A stretch of 64,000 bases of DNA from contig DASUWK010000049.1 in NCBI GenBank assembly GCA_036378435.1, positions 5,209 through 69,208 of the forward strand, written 5' to 3'. The position numbers were made by a program, and so were the translations under genes. Each line of letters starts with the position of its first letter. The first letter of the stretch is position 1. The DNA is from DASUWK01 sp036378435 (GTDB lineage Bacteria; Chloroflexota; Dormibacteria; Dormibacterales; Dormibacteraceae). The notes under the pieces are model-generated. The model saw nothing but the letters and a program-made list of their open reading frames with translations. It was not told where the DNA came from and did no database searches. Below are positions 16,536-24,089 of the stretch, piece by piece.

Positions 16536-16564
16536 CGAGCGCCGGCTAAAAGGATCGGGAGGTC

Positions 16565-16966
16565 TCAGTCGACCTCGAGCTCTTCGTCGTCCGCCTCGTC
16601 GGCGTCACCCTCGTCGGCGAGGTCTTCGATCTCCGGCTCTGCCTCATCGGCTTCCTCAGCTTCCTCGACGGCCGCGGGCGCCGCGGTCCGCTTGGCGTTC
16701 GCCGCGGCTGCGACCGCCTTGCCGCGGCTGCGCCAGCTGATGGAGGTGGTGACCTCGCGCAGTTCGATGTCCGCCGGATCGACGAACACGCTCTCTCGCT
16801 TGATCAGCTTTTTCTCGCCCTGGTCCACGTAGACGACCGTGCGCTCGAGAACGGCGGTGACGAAGTGGCGCTCCTCGTTGATCTGCGCCCAGAACTCGGG
16901 CATGATCGCGTGGCCCTCACGGGCGAGGGTGCTGAGTGGAACCAGGCGGGGTGCGCGAAGGGCCAA
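16565..16966 (-). CDS. Small protein with acidic C-terminal tail, unknown function
   Basis: I cannot assign a family. The first ~70 residues look folded (PEFWAQINEERHFVTAVLERTVVYV, then IKRESVFVDPADIELREVT). The last ~45 are dominated by Glu, Asp and Ala, with an Ala/Lys-rich bridge between. The pattern of a small domain with a highly acidic tail recalls nucleic-acid-mimicking or RNAP-associated proteins, but only superficially. The TTG start at 16966 is supported by AAGGAG (minus strand) at 16977-16982, ten bases away. It lies between the ligase and the lipoprotein, both separate units. Confidence 0.75.
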   Translation of the reverse strand: MALRAPRLVPLSTLAREGHAIMPEFWAQINEERHFVTAVLERTVVYVDQGEKKLIKRESVFVDPADIELREVTTSISWRSRGKAVAAAANAKRTAAPAAVEEAEEADEAEPEIEDLADEGDADEADDEELEVD

Positions 16967-17064
16967 TGTCGTTTATCTCCTTGATCCGAGTACGTTTTCC
17001 CAATCTAGGCACCCCTTCCAAACCCCCGCCACGCGCGCGGTAAAGGTTTGCAACGGTCTGCCTG

Positions 17065-18006
17065 CTAGCAGGCGTAGTCCGAGTCGTAGCCCGAACCGGC
17101 CCAGGTGGCGAGTTCTTGGGCCAGCCAGACCGGCGCTCCCGAGAAACCCGGATGCGAGCAAGCGTCCGCGGGCGCCTTGCCGGCGACCCAGTCACCCACG
17201 ATGCGCGGGTCGCCCCAGCCGCCCGTGATCTGCTTCCAATCGGGGAAGGTCGAGTACACGCCGATATGCTTGCCGGTATCGGCCAGGGCGTCGATCTGGC
17301 CCCGCAGGGCGAACTGGTTGACGACGGGGTCGGCATCGTCCCAGCTGTTCGCCTCCTCGACGTCGAGCCACCAGACGGACGGGTACGGAATCTTGAAATC
17401 GCTCATGACCCTGAGGGTGTCCTCGGTGGTGGAGCAGCCGAGGCCGTAGGCGAGCTGCTGGGTTGGCGTCGCTCCCGGAATGCTCGCCGCGCGGGCGGCG
17501 CAGAACGGCAGCAGTCGCGGCGCGTTGGCCGGGTTGAAGCCCGTGTTGAGGTAGATCCCTGCGTTCTTCGGCGCGGCCTTCATGAGGTCCAGGAAACAGG
17601 CGTTCAGCGTGAACGCCCGGCCCCCGTTGATCCCGACAATGCCGTACGCGGCGGCAGCGGGCTGGTGGCCGTCTCTGCATTGCGGGAACGAGGCGTCGTA
17701 ACCGCGAGACAGGGTGCTGAAGGGCGAAGCGGCAGGATGGTGGGAACCGTCTGGTGGCGGAGCCGGAGTTGGCGTGGGGAAGACGAAGGCAGGATCGGCC
17801 GGCTGGGCCGGCGACGGCGGGATGATCCAGGGCTCGGCGGGAGGCCAGGCCAGCTGGTGGGTGATGCCGCGGTGGTCGGTGCTGGCGGTGCTCGCGCCGG
17901 CCAGCGTGCCCGTCAGCGGGGGCGCTGCCGTGGATCCCGAGCAGGCCGCCAGCGCCGCCGCGACCAGGGGCAGAGCCAGGCTGAGCATCCGGGGCATCCG
18001 GGGCAC
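17065..18006 (-). CDS. Secreted lipoprotein with GH25-like/DUF1906-type domain
   Basis: The N-terminus is a lipoprotein signal: LSLALPLVAAALAACSGS, with the Cys as lipidation site. A long linker rich in Pro, Thr and Ala (to about residue 95) follows. The rest resembles a TIM-barrel lysozyme-like (GH25/DUF1906) domain: STLSRGYDASFPQC, YGIVGINGGRAFTLNAC, AGIYLNTGFNPAN, PYPSVWWLDVEEANSW, IGVYSTFPDWKQITGG. The acidic D-x-E pair in LDVEEAN is in the place of the GH25 catalytic acids. It is probably a surface-anchored enzyme or binding protein acting on cell-wall glycan. Three Met codons lie within the first seven residues. The stop lies inside a 14-base palindrome at 17060-17073. Confidence 0.8.
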   Translation of the reverse strand: MPRMPRMLSLALPLVAAALAACSGSTAAPPLTGTLAGASTASTDHRGITHQLAWPPAEPWIIPPSPAQPADPAFVFPTPTPAPPPDGSHHPAASPFSTLSRGYDASFPQCRDGHQPAAAAYGIVGINGGRAFTLNACFLDLMKAAPKNAGIYLNTGFNPANAPRLLPFCAARAASIPGATPTQQLAYGLGCSTTEDTLRVMSDFKIPYPSVWWLDVEEANSWDDADPVVNQFALRGQIDALADTGKHIGVYSTFPDWKQITGGWGDPRIVGDWVAGKAPADACSHPGFSGAPVWLAQELATWAGSGYDSDYAC

Positions 18007-18062
18007 CGAAGCGAGGCTAGAAACCCTGCGCGGGCAAGATGGCCGCGGCTTGTTGAGGGCTT

Positions 18063-18584
18063 GTGAAGTTGTGGCTGCTGTACGGTCTTCAGAGAGTGCG
18101 GACCTTCCTGCCCAAGAACGTTGAGATCGCGGTAGGCGTACGGCTGCTGCAGGTCCTGCAGGTGGTCTACGAAGCCACCGATGGGGCGATCGGCTCGCGC
18201 TTGGGTCCCTACCGCCTCCTCCTGCTGCGCACGCGAGGGCGCAAGACGGGCCAGCTGCGCACGGCCGAGCTGCTTTACGTCGACGATGGCGCGAACTTCA
18301 TCGTCGTGGGCTCCAAGGGCGGCAGCGACGCGCCCCCGGCCTGGCTGCTGAATCTCGAAGCCGAGCCCAAAGCCGAGGTCCAGGTCGGTCGGGAGCACTA
18401 CTCGGTGCGGTCGCGGATCGCTGATCCAGCCGAGCGCAAGCGGCTGTGGAAGCGCGTGACCGCGGTCTGGCCTGACTACCAGCGCTACCAGGACCGGTCG
18501 GCCCGCGAGATCCCGGTGATCATTCTCGAGCCCGTTCCTATCATCGAAGCCAGTCACCCTGTCCACTCTCGAAGGAGGCATTAG
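18063..18584 (+). CDS. DDN-like nitroreductase family protein (deazaflavin/F420 type)
   Basis: The 173-residue protein resembles the deazaflavin-dependent nitroreductase (DDN) split-barrel family that uses reduced F420 or related flavins. Characteristic pieces are LLLLRTRGRKTGQLRTAELLYVDDG, FIVVGSKGGSDAPPAWLLNLEA and KRLWKRVTAVWPDYQRYQ, in that order. The R-x-x-G-R-K-T-G motif is the cofactor phosphate-binding part in this family. There is no signal peptide. Its presence suggests F420 use by the organism, but no F420 biosynthesis gene is in view. It starts at GTG 18063, divergent from the lipoprotein, and is followed after 2 bases by the next gene. Confidence 0.85.
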   Translation: MKLWLLYGLQRVRTFLPKNVEIAVGVRLLQVLQVVYEATDGAIGSRLGPYRLLLLRTRGRKTGQLRTAELLYVDDGANFIVVGSKGGSDAPPAWLLNLEAEPKAEVQVGREHYSVRSRIADPAERKRLWKRVTAVWPDYQRYQDRSAREIPVIILEPVPIIEASHPVHSRRRH

Positions 18585-18586
18585 CC

Positions 18587-18991
18587 ATGGCCGGTCCGGT
18601 TGTCGTCGACCCCTCCGCACCCTCACGTCCGCGTCCGAACTTCGGCACGGCCACAGCTGCCGACATCCCGGCATTCCTGGGCGTCATGCAGGTGCTGCAC
18701 CAGGAGCCCAACTCGGCGGCGTTCAGCCGGCTCCTGAGCGGCCGCCTGCAGGAACAGGACTACATCCCGCTGGCCCACCTCTTCGAGGAGATCTCGACGC
18801 TCGCGGTGCATGGGCTGATCAGCGAGGACCTGCTGTTCGACGCGTTCGCGTTCGACCTCTACTGGGAGCACTTCCGCGAGCACATCGAGCGCCTCCGCAG
18901 CGAGACGGGCAACGCGAAGTTCTGCGAGAACTTCGAGACGGCGGCCAACGCCGCCCGCCAATATCGCGACCTCCGGCCAGCCAAGCGCTGA
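18587..18991 (+). CDS. Conserved small protein, possibly DUF4760-like
   Basis: The 134-residue cytoplasmic protein has no enzymatic motif that I can see. The central region LAHLFEEISTLAVHGLISEDLLFDAFAFDLYWEHFREHIERLR has the helical, aromatic pattern of DUF4760-type proteins, which often read F-E-E-L-x(2)-L-x(2)-R-G-L. This is a resemblance, not a firm match. It follows the DDN-like gene by 2 bases with GGAGG upstream of ATG 18587 and so is probably co-transcribed. Function unknown. Confidence 0.7.
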   Translation: MAGPVVVDPSAPSRPRPNFGTATAADIPAFLGVMQVLHQEPNSAAFSRLLSGRLQEQDYIPLAHLFEEISTLAVHGLISEDLLFDAFAFDLYWEHFREHIERLRSETGNAKFCENFETAANAARQYRDLRPAKR

Positions 18992-18998
18992 AATCGAT

Positions 18999-19027
18999 GA
19001 TTTGGCGGGTGCACGGTGGGGTAGACT
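18999..19027 (+). promoter_or_regulatory. Possible promoter of the cold-shock gene
   Basis: TAGACT at 19022-19027 is a fair -10 box. With a 17-base spacer the -35 would be GATTTG, which is poor. It would give a 5' leader of about 100 bases, in line with the long leaders of cold-shock genes. Confidence 0.35.
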
Positions 19028-19073
19028 CGTTGAGTCGCTCGCAGTGAGCGTCCTTCGTCGGTCGGTCCCTCTT

Positions 19074-19117
19074 CTTCTCGAACAGCCGCCGTCGTTAGTT
19101 CAGTTGCGTTCGAGAAG
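19074..19117 (+). promoter_or_regulatory. Cold-shock leader hairpin next to the ribosome binding site
   Basis: CTTCTCGAAC (19074-19083) and GTTCGAGAAG (19108-19117) are perfectly complementary over 10 bp with a 24-base loop. The ribosome binding site TTAGGAG starts 1-2 bases after the right arm, and ATG follows at 19134. Two smaller hairpins (GACTC/GAGTC at 19024-19036 and GCTC/GAGC just after) precede it. A structured leader like this could modulate translation with temperature. Confidence 0.55.
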
Positions 19118-19133
19118 TTAGGAGTCCGCCATC

Positions 19134-19331
19134 ATGAATGGCACCGTTAAGAAGCTCGTGTCGGACCGAGGCTTTGGCTTCATCGCCGCCGACGACGGCA
19201 AGGAGTACTTCTTCCACCGGAGTGGCGCCGCCGACTTCGACCGCTTGGTCGGAGGCGAGTCGGTGAGTTTCGAGGTCGAGCCGAGCCCGAAGGGCCCGCG
19301 CGCCGGCCGGGTGGAGATCACCCAGAACTAA
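19134..19331 (+). CDS. Cold-shock domain protein (CspA family)
   Basis: CspA-type proteins are small OB-fold RNA/ssDNA chaperones. The protein has 65 residues, about normal. The RNP1 motif reads RGFGFIAADD and the RNP2 motif YFFHRSG, followed by the usual closing strands VSFEVEPSPKGPRAGRVEI. ATG at 19134 is preceded by TTAGGAG. It has its own leader and a strong terminator, so it is a monocistronic unit. Confidence 0.96.
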   Translation: MNGTVKKLVSDRGFGFIAADDGKEYFFHRSGAADFDRLVGGESVSFEVEPSPKGPRAGRVEITQN

Positions 19332-19347
19332 TCCGAGTGGATTGAGA

Positions 19348-19376
19348 GGGCGCCGCGTGAGCGGCGCCCTTTTTTT
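19348..19376 (+). terminator. Rho-independent terminator of the cold-shock gene
   Basis: GGGCGCCGC (19348-19356) pairs with GCGGCGCCC (19361-19369) around GTGA, followed by seven Ts (19370-19376). It is a textbook intrinsic terminator 16 bases after the stop. Confidence 0.95.
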
Positions 19377-19394
19377 GTCGCCGGCACAAAACGA

Positions 19395-19424
19395 ACGAGC
19401 CGGCCAGCAGGCTGACCGGCTCGT
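19395..19424 (-). terminator. Probable terminator of nrdJ
   Basis: The arms ACGAGCCGG (19395-19403) and CCGGCTCGT (19416-19424) pair over 9 bp, with a further CAGC/GCTG pairing inside. On the minus strand the hairpin is followed by a T-rich TCGTTTTGT, about 27 bases past the nrdJ stop. It faces the cold-shock terminator. Confidence 0.7.
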
Positions 19425-19451
19425 CGCAGGGGGGGAGGGTGGTGCTCTAGA

Positions 19452-22262
19452 TCAGCTGCACCCCGTGGTGGCGCCGCAGTTCATGCACTTGTAGCAAGAG
19501 CCTGAGCGCACCGTGATCGCGCCGCATTCCGAGCACGCCGGCGCGTCGGTGTCCACCACGAACGCGACCTTGGTGGCCCCGCCGTTGCCGGTTTCCTTGT
19601 GCGCTATGACCTTCAGCTCCGGCTTGGCCTCGGCCTTGTCTGTTGCGCCCTGCGCGCGCCCGGCGGGCGGCAGCGGGGGCTTCACGTCCTCGCGCTGGAT
19701 GATCCCTACCGCCTCCTGGTCCTCCATGGTCAGGAAGCGGCTCGCCAGGTACCTGAAGATGTAGTCGACCAGCGACTTGGCGATCGGGATCTGCGGATTC
19801 TTGGTGAAGCCAGACGGTTCGAAGCGCATGTGGCTGAACTTGTCGACCATGCTCTTGAGCGGCACGCCGTACTGCAGCGCGACCGACGTCTGGGTTGCGA
19901 AGGCGTCCATCAGGCCCGAGATCGTCGAGCCCTCCTTCGCCATCGTCACGAAGATCTCGCCCGGAGTCCCATCCTCGTAGAGGCCGACGGTGACGTAGCC
20001 CTCGTGGCCCTGGATGTCGAACTTGTGGGTGATCGAGCGGCGCTCATCCGGCAGCCGCCGGCGCACCGGTCGGTGCTCGACCGTGACGGCCTTCTCGTCG
20101 ACCTTGGTCGAGCGCCCGGCGTCTGAATCCTTGGAGGTGTTCAGCGGCTGCGAGCGCTTGCACCCGTCGCGATAGATCGCGATGCACTTGAGGCCGAGCT
20201 TCCAGGACTCGATGTACGTCTGCTCGATGTCCTCGACGGTCGCCTCGTGCGGGAGGTTGACCGTCTTCGACTGCGAGCCGGAGATGAACGGCTGGACCGC
20301 CGCCATCATCCGCACGTGCCCCATCGGCGCGATCGAGCGGACCCCGTTGAGAGGCTTGAAGGCGCAGTCGAACACCGGCAGGTGGTGGTCGAGGATTTGC
20401 GGGGCGCCTTCGATCGTCTCGTGCTCGTCGATGTAGTCGACGATGTCCTTGACCTGCTCCTCGCCGTAGCCGAGCCTGCGCAACGCCGCGGGAACAGTCT
20501 GGTTGACGATCTTCAGCAGACCGCCGCCGACCAGCTTCTTGTACTTGACCAGCGCCAGGTCCGGCTCGATGCCGGTCGTGTCGCAGTCCATCATCAGGCC
20601 GATCGTCCCGGTCGGAGCCAGCACGGTCGCCTGAGCGTTGCGGTACCCGTGGCGCTCGCCGAGGGCGACCGCGTCGTCCCAGGTCTCGCCGGCGGCGTCG
20701 ACCACGTCCAGCTTCTCACCGCCACCCACCAGCGCATACGCCGCGGTGCGGTGCTTGTTCATGACCCGCAGCATCTCGTTGCGGTTCTTCGAGAACTCGC
20801 TGAACGGCCCTTTGACTGCCGCCATGCGCGCCGACTGCGCATAGGCCTCGCCGGTCATGATCGCAGTCACGGCGCCCGCGAAGCGGCCGCCCTCGGCGGA
20901 GTCGTAGGCCAGGCCCATCGACATCAGCAGCGCGCCCAGGTTGGCGTAGCCGAGGCCGAGCGGGCGGAGCGCCTCCGAGTTCTTGGCGATGGCCGGAGTG
21001 GGGTACGAGGCGTTCGAGACCAGGATCTCCTGGGCCGTGAAGCAGACATCCACCGCCTGCTTGAAGCGCTCCACATTGAAGCTGCCGTCTTCCTCCTGGA
21101 ACTTCAGCAGGTTCAAGGACAGCAGGTTGCAGGCGGTGTCGTCGAGGAAGACGAACTCGCTGCAGGGATTGGTCGCGTTGATGCGGCCCGTGTTCGGGAC
21201 GCAGTTCCAGTCCTGGATGGTGGTGTCGAACTGCAGTCCGGGATCTCCGCAGATCCAGGCGGCGTCCGAGATCTCACGCATCACGTCGCGCGCCTTGAAG
21301 GTGTCCATGACACCACCGCCGACGACCTTCTTGGTCTCCCACTTGCCGCCCTTCTCGACGGCTTCCATGAACTCGTCGGTCACGCGCACCGAGTGGTTCG
21401 CGTTCTGGAACTGGACTGAGTCATAGGCGCCGCCCGGGACGTTGAACCCGGCGTCGTAGCCGGCCTCGATCAGCGCCCAGGCCTTCTTCTCCTCGCCGGC
21501 CTTGCACTGGATGAACTCGAGGACGTCGGGGTGATCCGCGTTGAGGATGACCATCTTCGCCGCGCGCCGAGTCGTCCCGCCGGACTTGATCGAGCCCGCG
21601 AACGAGTCGTAGCCGCGCATGAAGGAGACGGGACCCGACGCGGTGCCGCCGCCGGACAGCTGCTCGCGGGACGAACGCAGCACAGACAGGTTCGTGCCCG
21701 TGCCGGAGCCGAACTTGAACAGCATGCCCTCGGTCTTGACGAGGTCGAGGATCGAGGACATCGAGTCCTGGACCGAGTTGATGAAGCAGGCGGACGCCTG
21801 CTGCTCCCGCCCGGCGACGCCAATGTTGAACCACACCGGGCTGTTGAAGGATGCGTGCTGCGTCACCAGGATGAAGCGCAGGTCCTCGGCCCAGTTGTCG
21901 GCGTCTGCGGCGGTCGCAAAGTAGCCGCCCTCGACGCCCCAGCGCTTGATGGTGTCGACGACGCGGTCGATGAGCTGTTTGACGCTGGTCTCGCGCTCCG
22001 GGCTGCCCTGGGCGCCCCGGAAGTACTTCTGGGCGACGACGTTGATCGCCAGCTGCGACCAGGAGCGGGGGACCTCGACGTCCTTCTGCTCGAAGATGGC
22101 CTGGCCCTTCTCGCCGGTGATGGCGGCGGTGCGGCGCTCCCACTCGACCAGGTCGTACGCGTGAGCGCCGGGAGGAGTGAAGCGGCGTTCGAAATGAAGC
22201 CCTGAGGCTGGCTGGGGTTTCCGGCTGGCTCCGGCTGCGACGTCGGCTACGTTCTTGGCCAT
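19452..22262 (-). CDS. nrdJ: Adenosylcobalamin-dependent (class II) ribonucleotide reductase
   Basis: NrdJ reduces ribonucleotides to deoxyribonucleotides with adenosylcobalamin as radical source, independent of oxygen. The protein has 936 residues. ASACFINSVQDSM holds the first redox Cys, FGSGTGTNLS is a conserved loop, NPCSEFVFLDDTACNLLSLNL carries the N-x-C-x-E radical site and the second redox Cys, and LAPTGTIGLMMDCDTTGIEPD follows. The C-terminus ends with CSECGAITVRSGSCYKCMNCG, a Cys-rich (zinc-ribbon-like) tail typical of the long class II form. ATG at 22262 has AAGGAGG 14 bases upstream. It stands alone with a good promoter and paired NrdR boxes. No B12 riboswitch is seen. It implies that the cell makes or imports cobalamin. 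Confidence 0.96.
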   Translation of the reverse strand: MAKNVADVAAGASRKPQPASGLHFERRFTPPGAHAYDLVEWERRTAAITGEKGQAIFEQKDVEVPRSWSQLAINVVAQKYFRGAQGSPERETSVKQLIDRVVDTIKRWGVEGGYFATAADADNWAEDLRFILVTQHASFNSPVWFNIGVAGREQQASACFINSVQDSMSSILDLVKTEGMLFKFGSGTGTNLSVLRSSREQLSGGGTASGPVSFMRGYDSFAGSIKSGGTTRRAAKMVILNADHPDVLEFIQCKAGEEKKAWALIEAGYDAGFNVPGGAYDSVQFQNANHSVRVTDEFMEAVEKGGKWETKKVVGGGVMDTFKARDVMREISDAAWICGDPGLQFDTTIQDWNCVPNTGRINATNPCSEFVFLDDTACNLLSLNLLKFQEEDGSFNVERFKQAVDVCFTAQEILVSNASYPTPAIAKNSEALRPLGLGYANLGALLMSMGLAYDSAEGGRFAGAVTAIMTGEAYAQSARMAAVKGPFSEFSKNRNEMLRVMNKHRTAAYALVGGGEKLDVVDAAGETWDDAVALGERHGYRNAQATVLAPTGTIGLMMDCDTTGIEPDLALVKYKKLVGGGLLKIVNQTVPAALRRLGYGEEQVKDIVDYIDEHETIEGAPQILDHHLPVFDCAFKPLNGVRSIAPMGHVRMMAAVQPFISGSQSKTVNLPHEATVEDIEQTYIESWKLGLKCIAIYRDGCKRSQPLNTSKDSDAGRSTKVDEKAVTVEHRPVRRRLPDERRSITHKFDIQGHEGYVTVGLYEDGTPGEIFVTMAKEGSTISGLMDAFATQTSVALQYGVPLKSMVDKFSHMRFEPSGFTKNPQIPIAKSLVDYIFRYLASRFLTMEDQEAVGIIQREDVKPPLPPAGRAQGATDKAEAKPELKVIAHKETGNGGATKVAFVVDTDAPACSECGAITVRSGSCYKCMNCGATTGCS

Positions 22263-22400
22263 CTTCTAGGTTGAAGCCTCCTTGCGGCTCCGCTGGTGCG
22301 GGGCGGTGATCCTCCCGATGGGTTCGGTCTGGCGGGGATGGAAGAGGCCCCAGAGCATGCCCGCCACGTTATGCCCCAGGGCCTCCGAACTACGCCGCTC

Positions 22401-22429
22401 ATGTTACGACCGGGCCGCCGGCCTGTCAA
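22401..22429 (-). promoter_or_regulatory. Sigma70-type promoter of nrdJ
   Basis: On the minus strand the -35 box TTGACA (22429-22424) is a perfect match. Exactly 17 bases later comes the -10 box TAACAT (22406-22401). It gives a leader of about 130 bases before nrdJ. The leader has no recognised riboswitch. Confidence 0.85.
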
Positions 22430-22436
22430 GACCAAA

Positions 22437-22484
22437 ACACAAGATATTTGGTGGGTTTCATGGCTCAGACCCCATATGTCGGGG
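22437..22484 (-). promoter_or_regulatory. Tandem NrdR-box-like operator upstream of nrdJ
   Basis: NrdR binds paired 16-base palindromes resembling ACACwATATATwGTGT. Box 1 (22437-22452, read on the + strand as ACACAAGATATTTGGT) matches about 13 of 16 positions. Box 2 (22469-22484, ACCCCATATGTCGGGG) matches about 10. Their start-to-start distance is 32 bases, the about three helical turns known for NrdR pairs. They sit just upstream of the -35 box. nrdR itself is not in the window. Confidence 0.7.
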
Positions 22485-22529
22485 TAATAGCTGTGCAGAA
22501 CCCTGTCCATAGCTTGGGGATTCTAGGTG

Positions 22530-23552
22530 CTAACCCTGTGGATTTCCGGCCGCCAGAGTTGGGGATTCATCGCCCTCCATCAGGTGGAGCATCGGCTGGC
22601 TCTCGAGCTTCTCCGCAGCCTGGATTCCCTGCGTCGCCGCCCGGATCCGAGCCGCCACCTGCTTGCCCTCACCGTAGGCGTTCTGGAGCATCACCGTCGC
22701 CCGCTGGAGACGGTTTTCGAAGACCCCGTCCAGCGCCTCCAGCTGCCGGTCGATCTCCATCAGGCAGGCCTGGAGGTTGTCGAGGTCGACGGTGCGCGCG
22801 AACTGCAGGTGCAGCTGGTAGAGCAGCAGGAGGTAGGGGAGTGTCATCGAGTAGCCGACGATCAGCACGTGGCGCTTGTGGGCCTCGCCAAAGGCCGAAC
22901 GGCACACGGAGTAGGCCGCGTCGGGCACCGCCGCGAGGGCAAACGGCGCCGTGGTGGCCGGGTCGATGTACTGCGAGACCTCGCGAACGCGCTTCTCGAC
23001 CTCCTTCTCCGCCTGCGCCGCCAGCTGCTGGCGCCGACCGGGATCCAGGTCGGGCGCCGAGAGCTGCTCGAGGGCCTGGCTCGAGGTCCACTTCGAGTCC
23101 ACCGGCAGGAGCTTGCCGCCGGGCAGCCGGATGGCGAACTCGACCACCTTGCCGTTGACCCAGGCGTTGCGGTGGATCATCTCGGGCGGGAGGTGCTTGA
23201 AGGCCTCCTCGAGGATGTTCTCGCCCGCGGCGCCCCGGGTGGAGCTGCCGGCGATGATCGCCTCGAGACGGCGCAGGCTCTGCCTCGACTCGTCGTCGAC
23301 CTGCTGCCGCGCCGCGAGGGCGGCCCGAAAAGACTCGAAGGCCGAGTGTGTCTGCGTCAACCGGTCACGGATCTCGGCGACCTGCCCGTCCTGGGCACGA
23401 CCGCCGGCGTCGAGATGCGCTCGCAGCTCGGCGAGCTCCCGTGACTGGCTTTCCGCCCGCTTTCCCAAGTTGGCGACGAGCGCCCAGACGGCCGCCGTTC
23501 CGCATACGATGAGCACCAGCAGCAGCGCGAACAAGAGTTCGAAACCCGACAT
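22530..23552 (-). CDS. rmuC: DNA recombination protein RmuC family
   Basis: RmuC proteins limit DNA inversions and rearrangements and contain a restriction-endonuclease-like fold. An N-terminal transmembrane helix (LLFALLLVLIVCGTAAVWALVA) and a coiled-coil (residues ~25-95) are followed by the conserved domain: SSTRGAAGENILEEAFKHLP, EFAIRLPGGKLLPVDSKW and SVCRSAFGEAHKRHVLIVGYSMTLPYLL. ATG at 23552 (MSGFELLFALLLV) is preferred over a start 12 codons earlier because it begins directly at the membrane helix. It diverges from the dCMP deaminase gene. Confidence 0.9.
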   Translation of the reverse strand: MSGFELLFALLLVLIVCGTAAVWALVANLGKRAESQSRELAELRAHLDAGGRAQDGQVAEIRDRLTQTHSAFESFRAALAARQQVDDESRQSLRRLEAIIAGSSTRGAAGENILEEAFKHLPPEMIHRNAWVNGKVVEFAIRLPGGKLLPVDSKWTSSQALEQLSAPDLDPGRRQQLAAQAEKEVEKRVREVSQYIDPATTAPFALAAVPDAAYSVCRSAFGEAHKRHVLIVGYSMTLPYLLLLYQLHLQFARTVDLDNLQACLMEIDRQLEALDGVFENRLQRATVMLQNAYGEGKQVAARIRAATQGIQAAEKLESQPMLHLMEGDESPTLAAGNPQG

Positions 23553-23608
23553 GTGGTGGATCGTAGCACCGGGGCCCGCCTGCGGCAACCCTCGTTAACA
23601 TTGCCCTC

Positions 23609-24070
23609 GTGGCAGTTCCCGACGCTCCTGGATTGGAGCCGGTTCCGGATCGAATCCCTCTCGAAGAGGTGTACCTGCGCATGGCCGAGGAGCTGGCCAA
23701 GCGCTCGACCTGCGCCCGCCTCCAGGTCGGGACGGTGATCACCACGCCGGACCTCACGCAGGTGCTGGGCATCGGCTACAACGGCAACGCCCGCGGGCTG
23801 CCCAACCACTGCGACTCCGACGAGCCGGGGCGGTGCGGCTGCATCCATAGTGAGCAGAACGCCCTGCTCAAGGCGGGCGCCCAGCTGCCCAACAAGGTGA
23901 TGTTCGTCACCTCGTCGCCCTGCGTGATGTGCGCCAAGATGATCGTCAACGGCAACGTCGCCAAGGTCTATTACCGGACCGGCTACCGCGACACCGCAGG
24001 CCTGCGGGTCCTGGAGGCGGCAGGGGTCGAGGTCCAGCAGTACGACCGCTGGCGGGATCTCTGGCGCTAA
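23609..24070 (+). CDS. dCMP/cytidine deaminase family (ComEB-like)
   Basis: The protein deaminates dCMP to dUMP for thymidylate supply, or acts on a related cytosine nucleotide. It has 153 residues. The zinc site is CIHSEQNALLKAG (His ligand, catalytic Glu; Ser replaces the more common Ala) and SSPCVMCAKMI (two Cys ligands). LQVGTVITTPDLTQVLGIGYNGNARGLPNHC, with its extra Cys/His, is typical of dCMP deaminases rather than cytidine deaminases. GTG at 23609 starts a short Pro-rich N-terminus. Confidence 0.9.
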   Translation: MAVPDAPGLEPVPDRIPLEEVYLRMAEELAKRSTCARLQVGTVITTPDLTQVLGIGYNGNARGLPNHCDSDEPGRCGCIHSEQNALLKAGAQLPNKVMFVTSSPCVMCAKMIVNGNVAKVYYRTGYRDTAGLRVLEAAGVEVQQYDRWRDLWR

Positions 24071-24089
24071 GGCGCTAGAGCGCTACCCC

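Noticed and set aside
20247..21419. A 390-residue plus-strand frame opposite nrdJ
   Set aside because: Shadow of the conserved RNR coding sequence.
22263..22394. Possible cobalamin riboswitch in the nrdJ leader
   Set aside because: The leader is only about 130 bases and I find no B12-box-like segment. Control is better explained by NrdR boxes.
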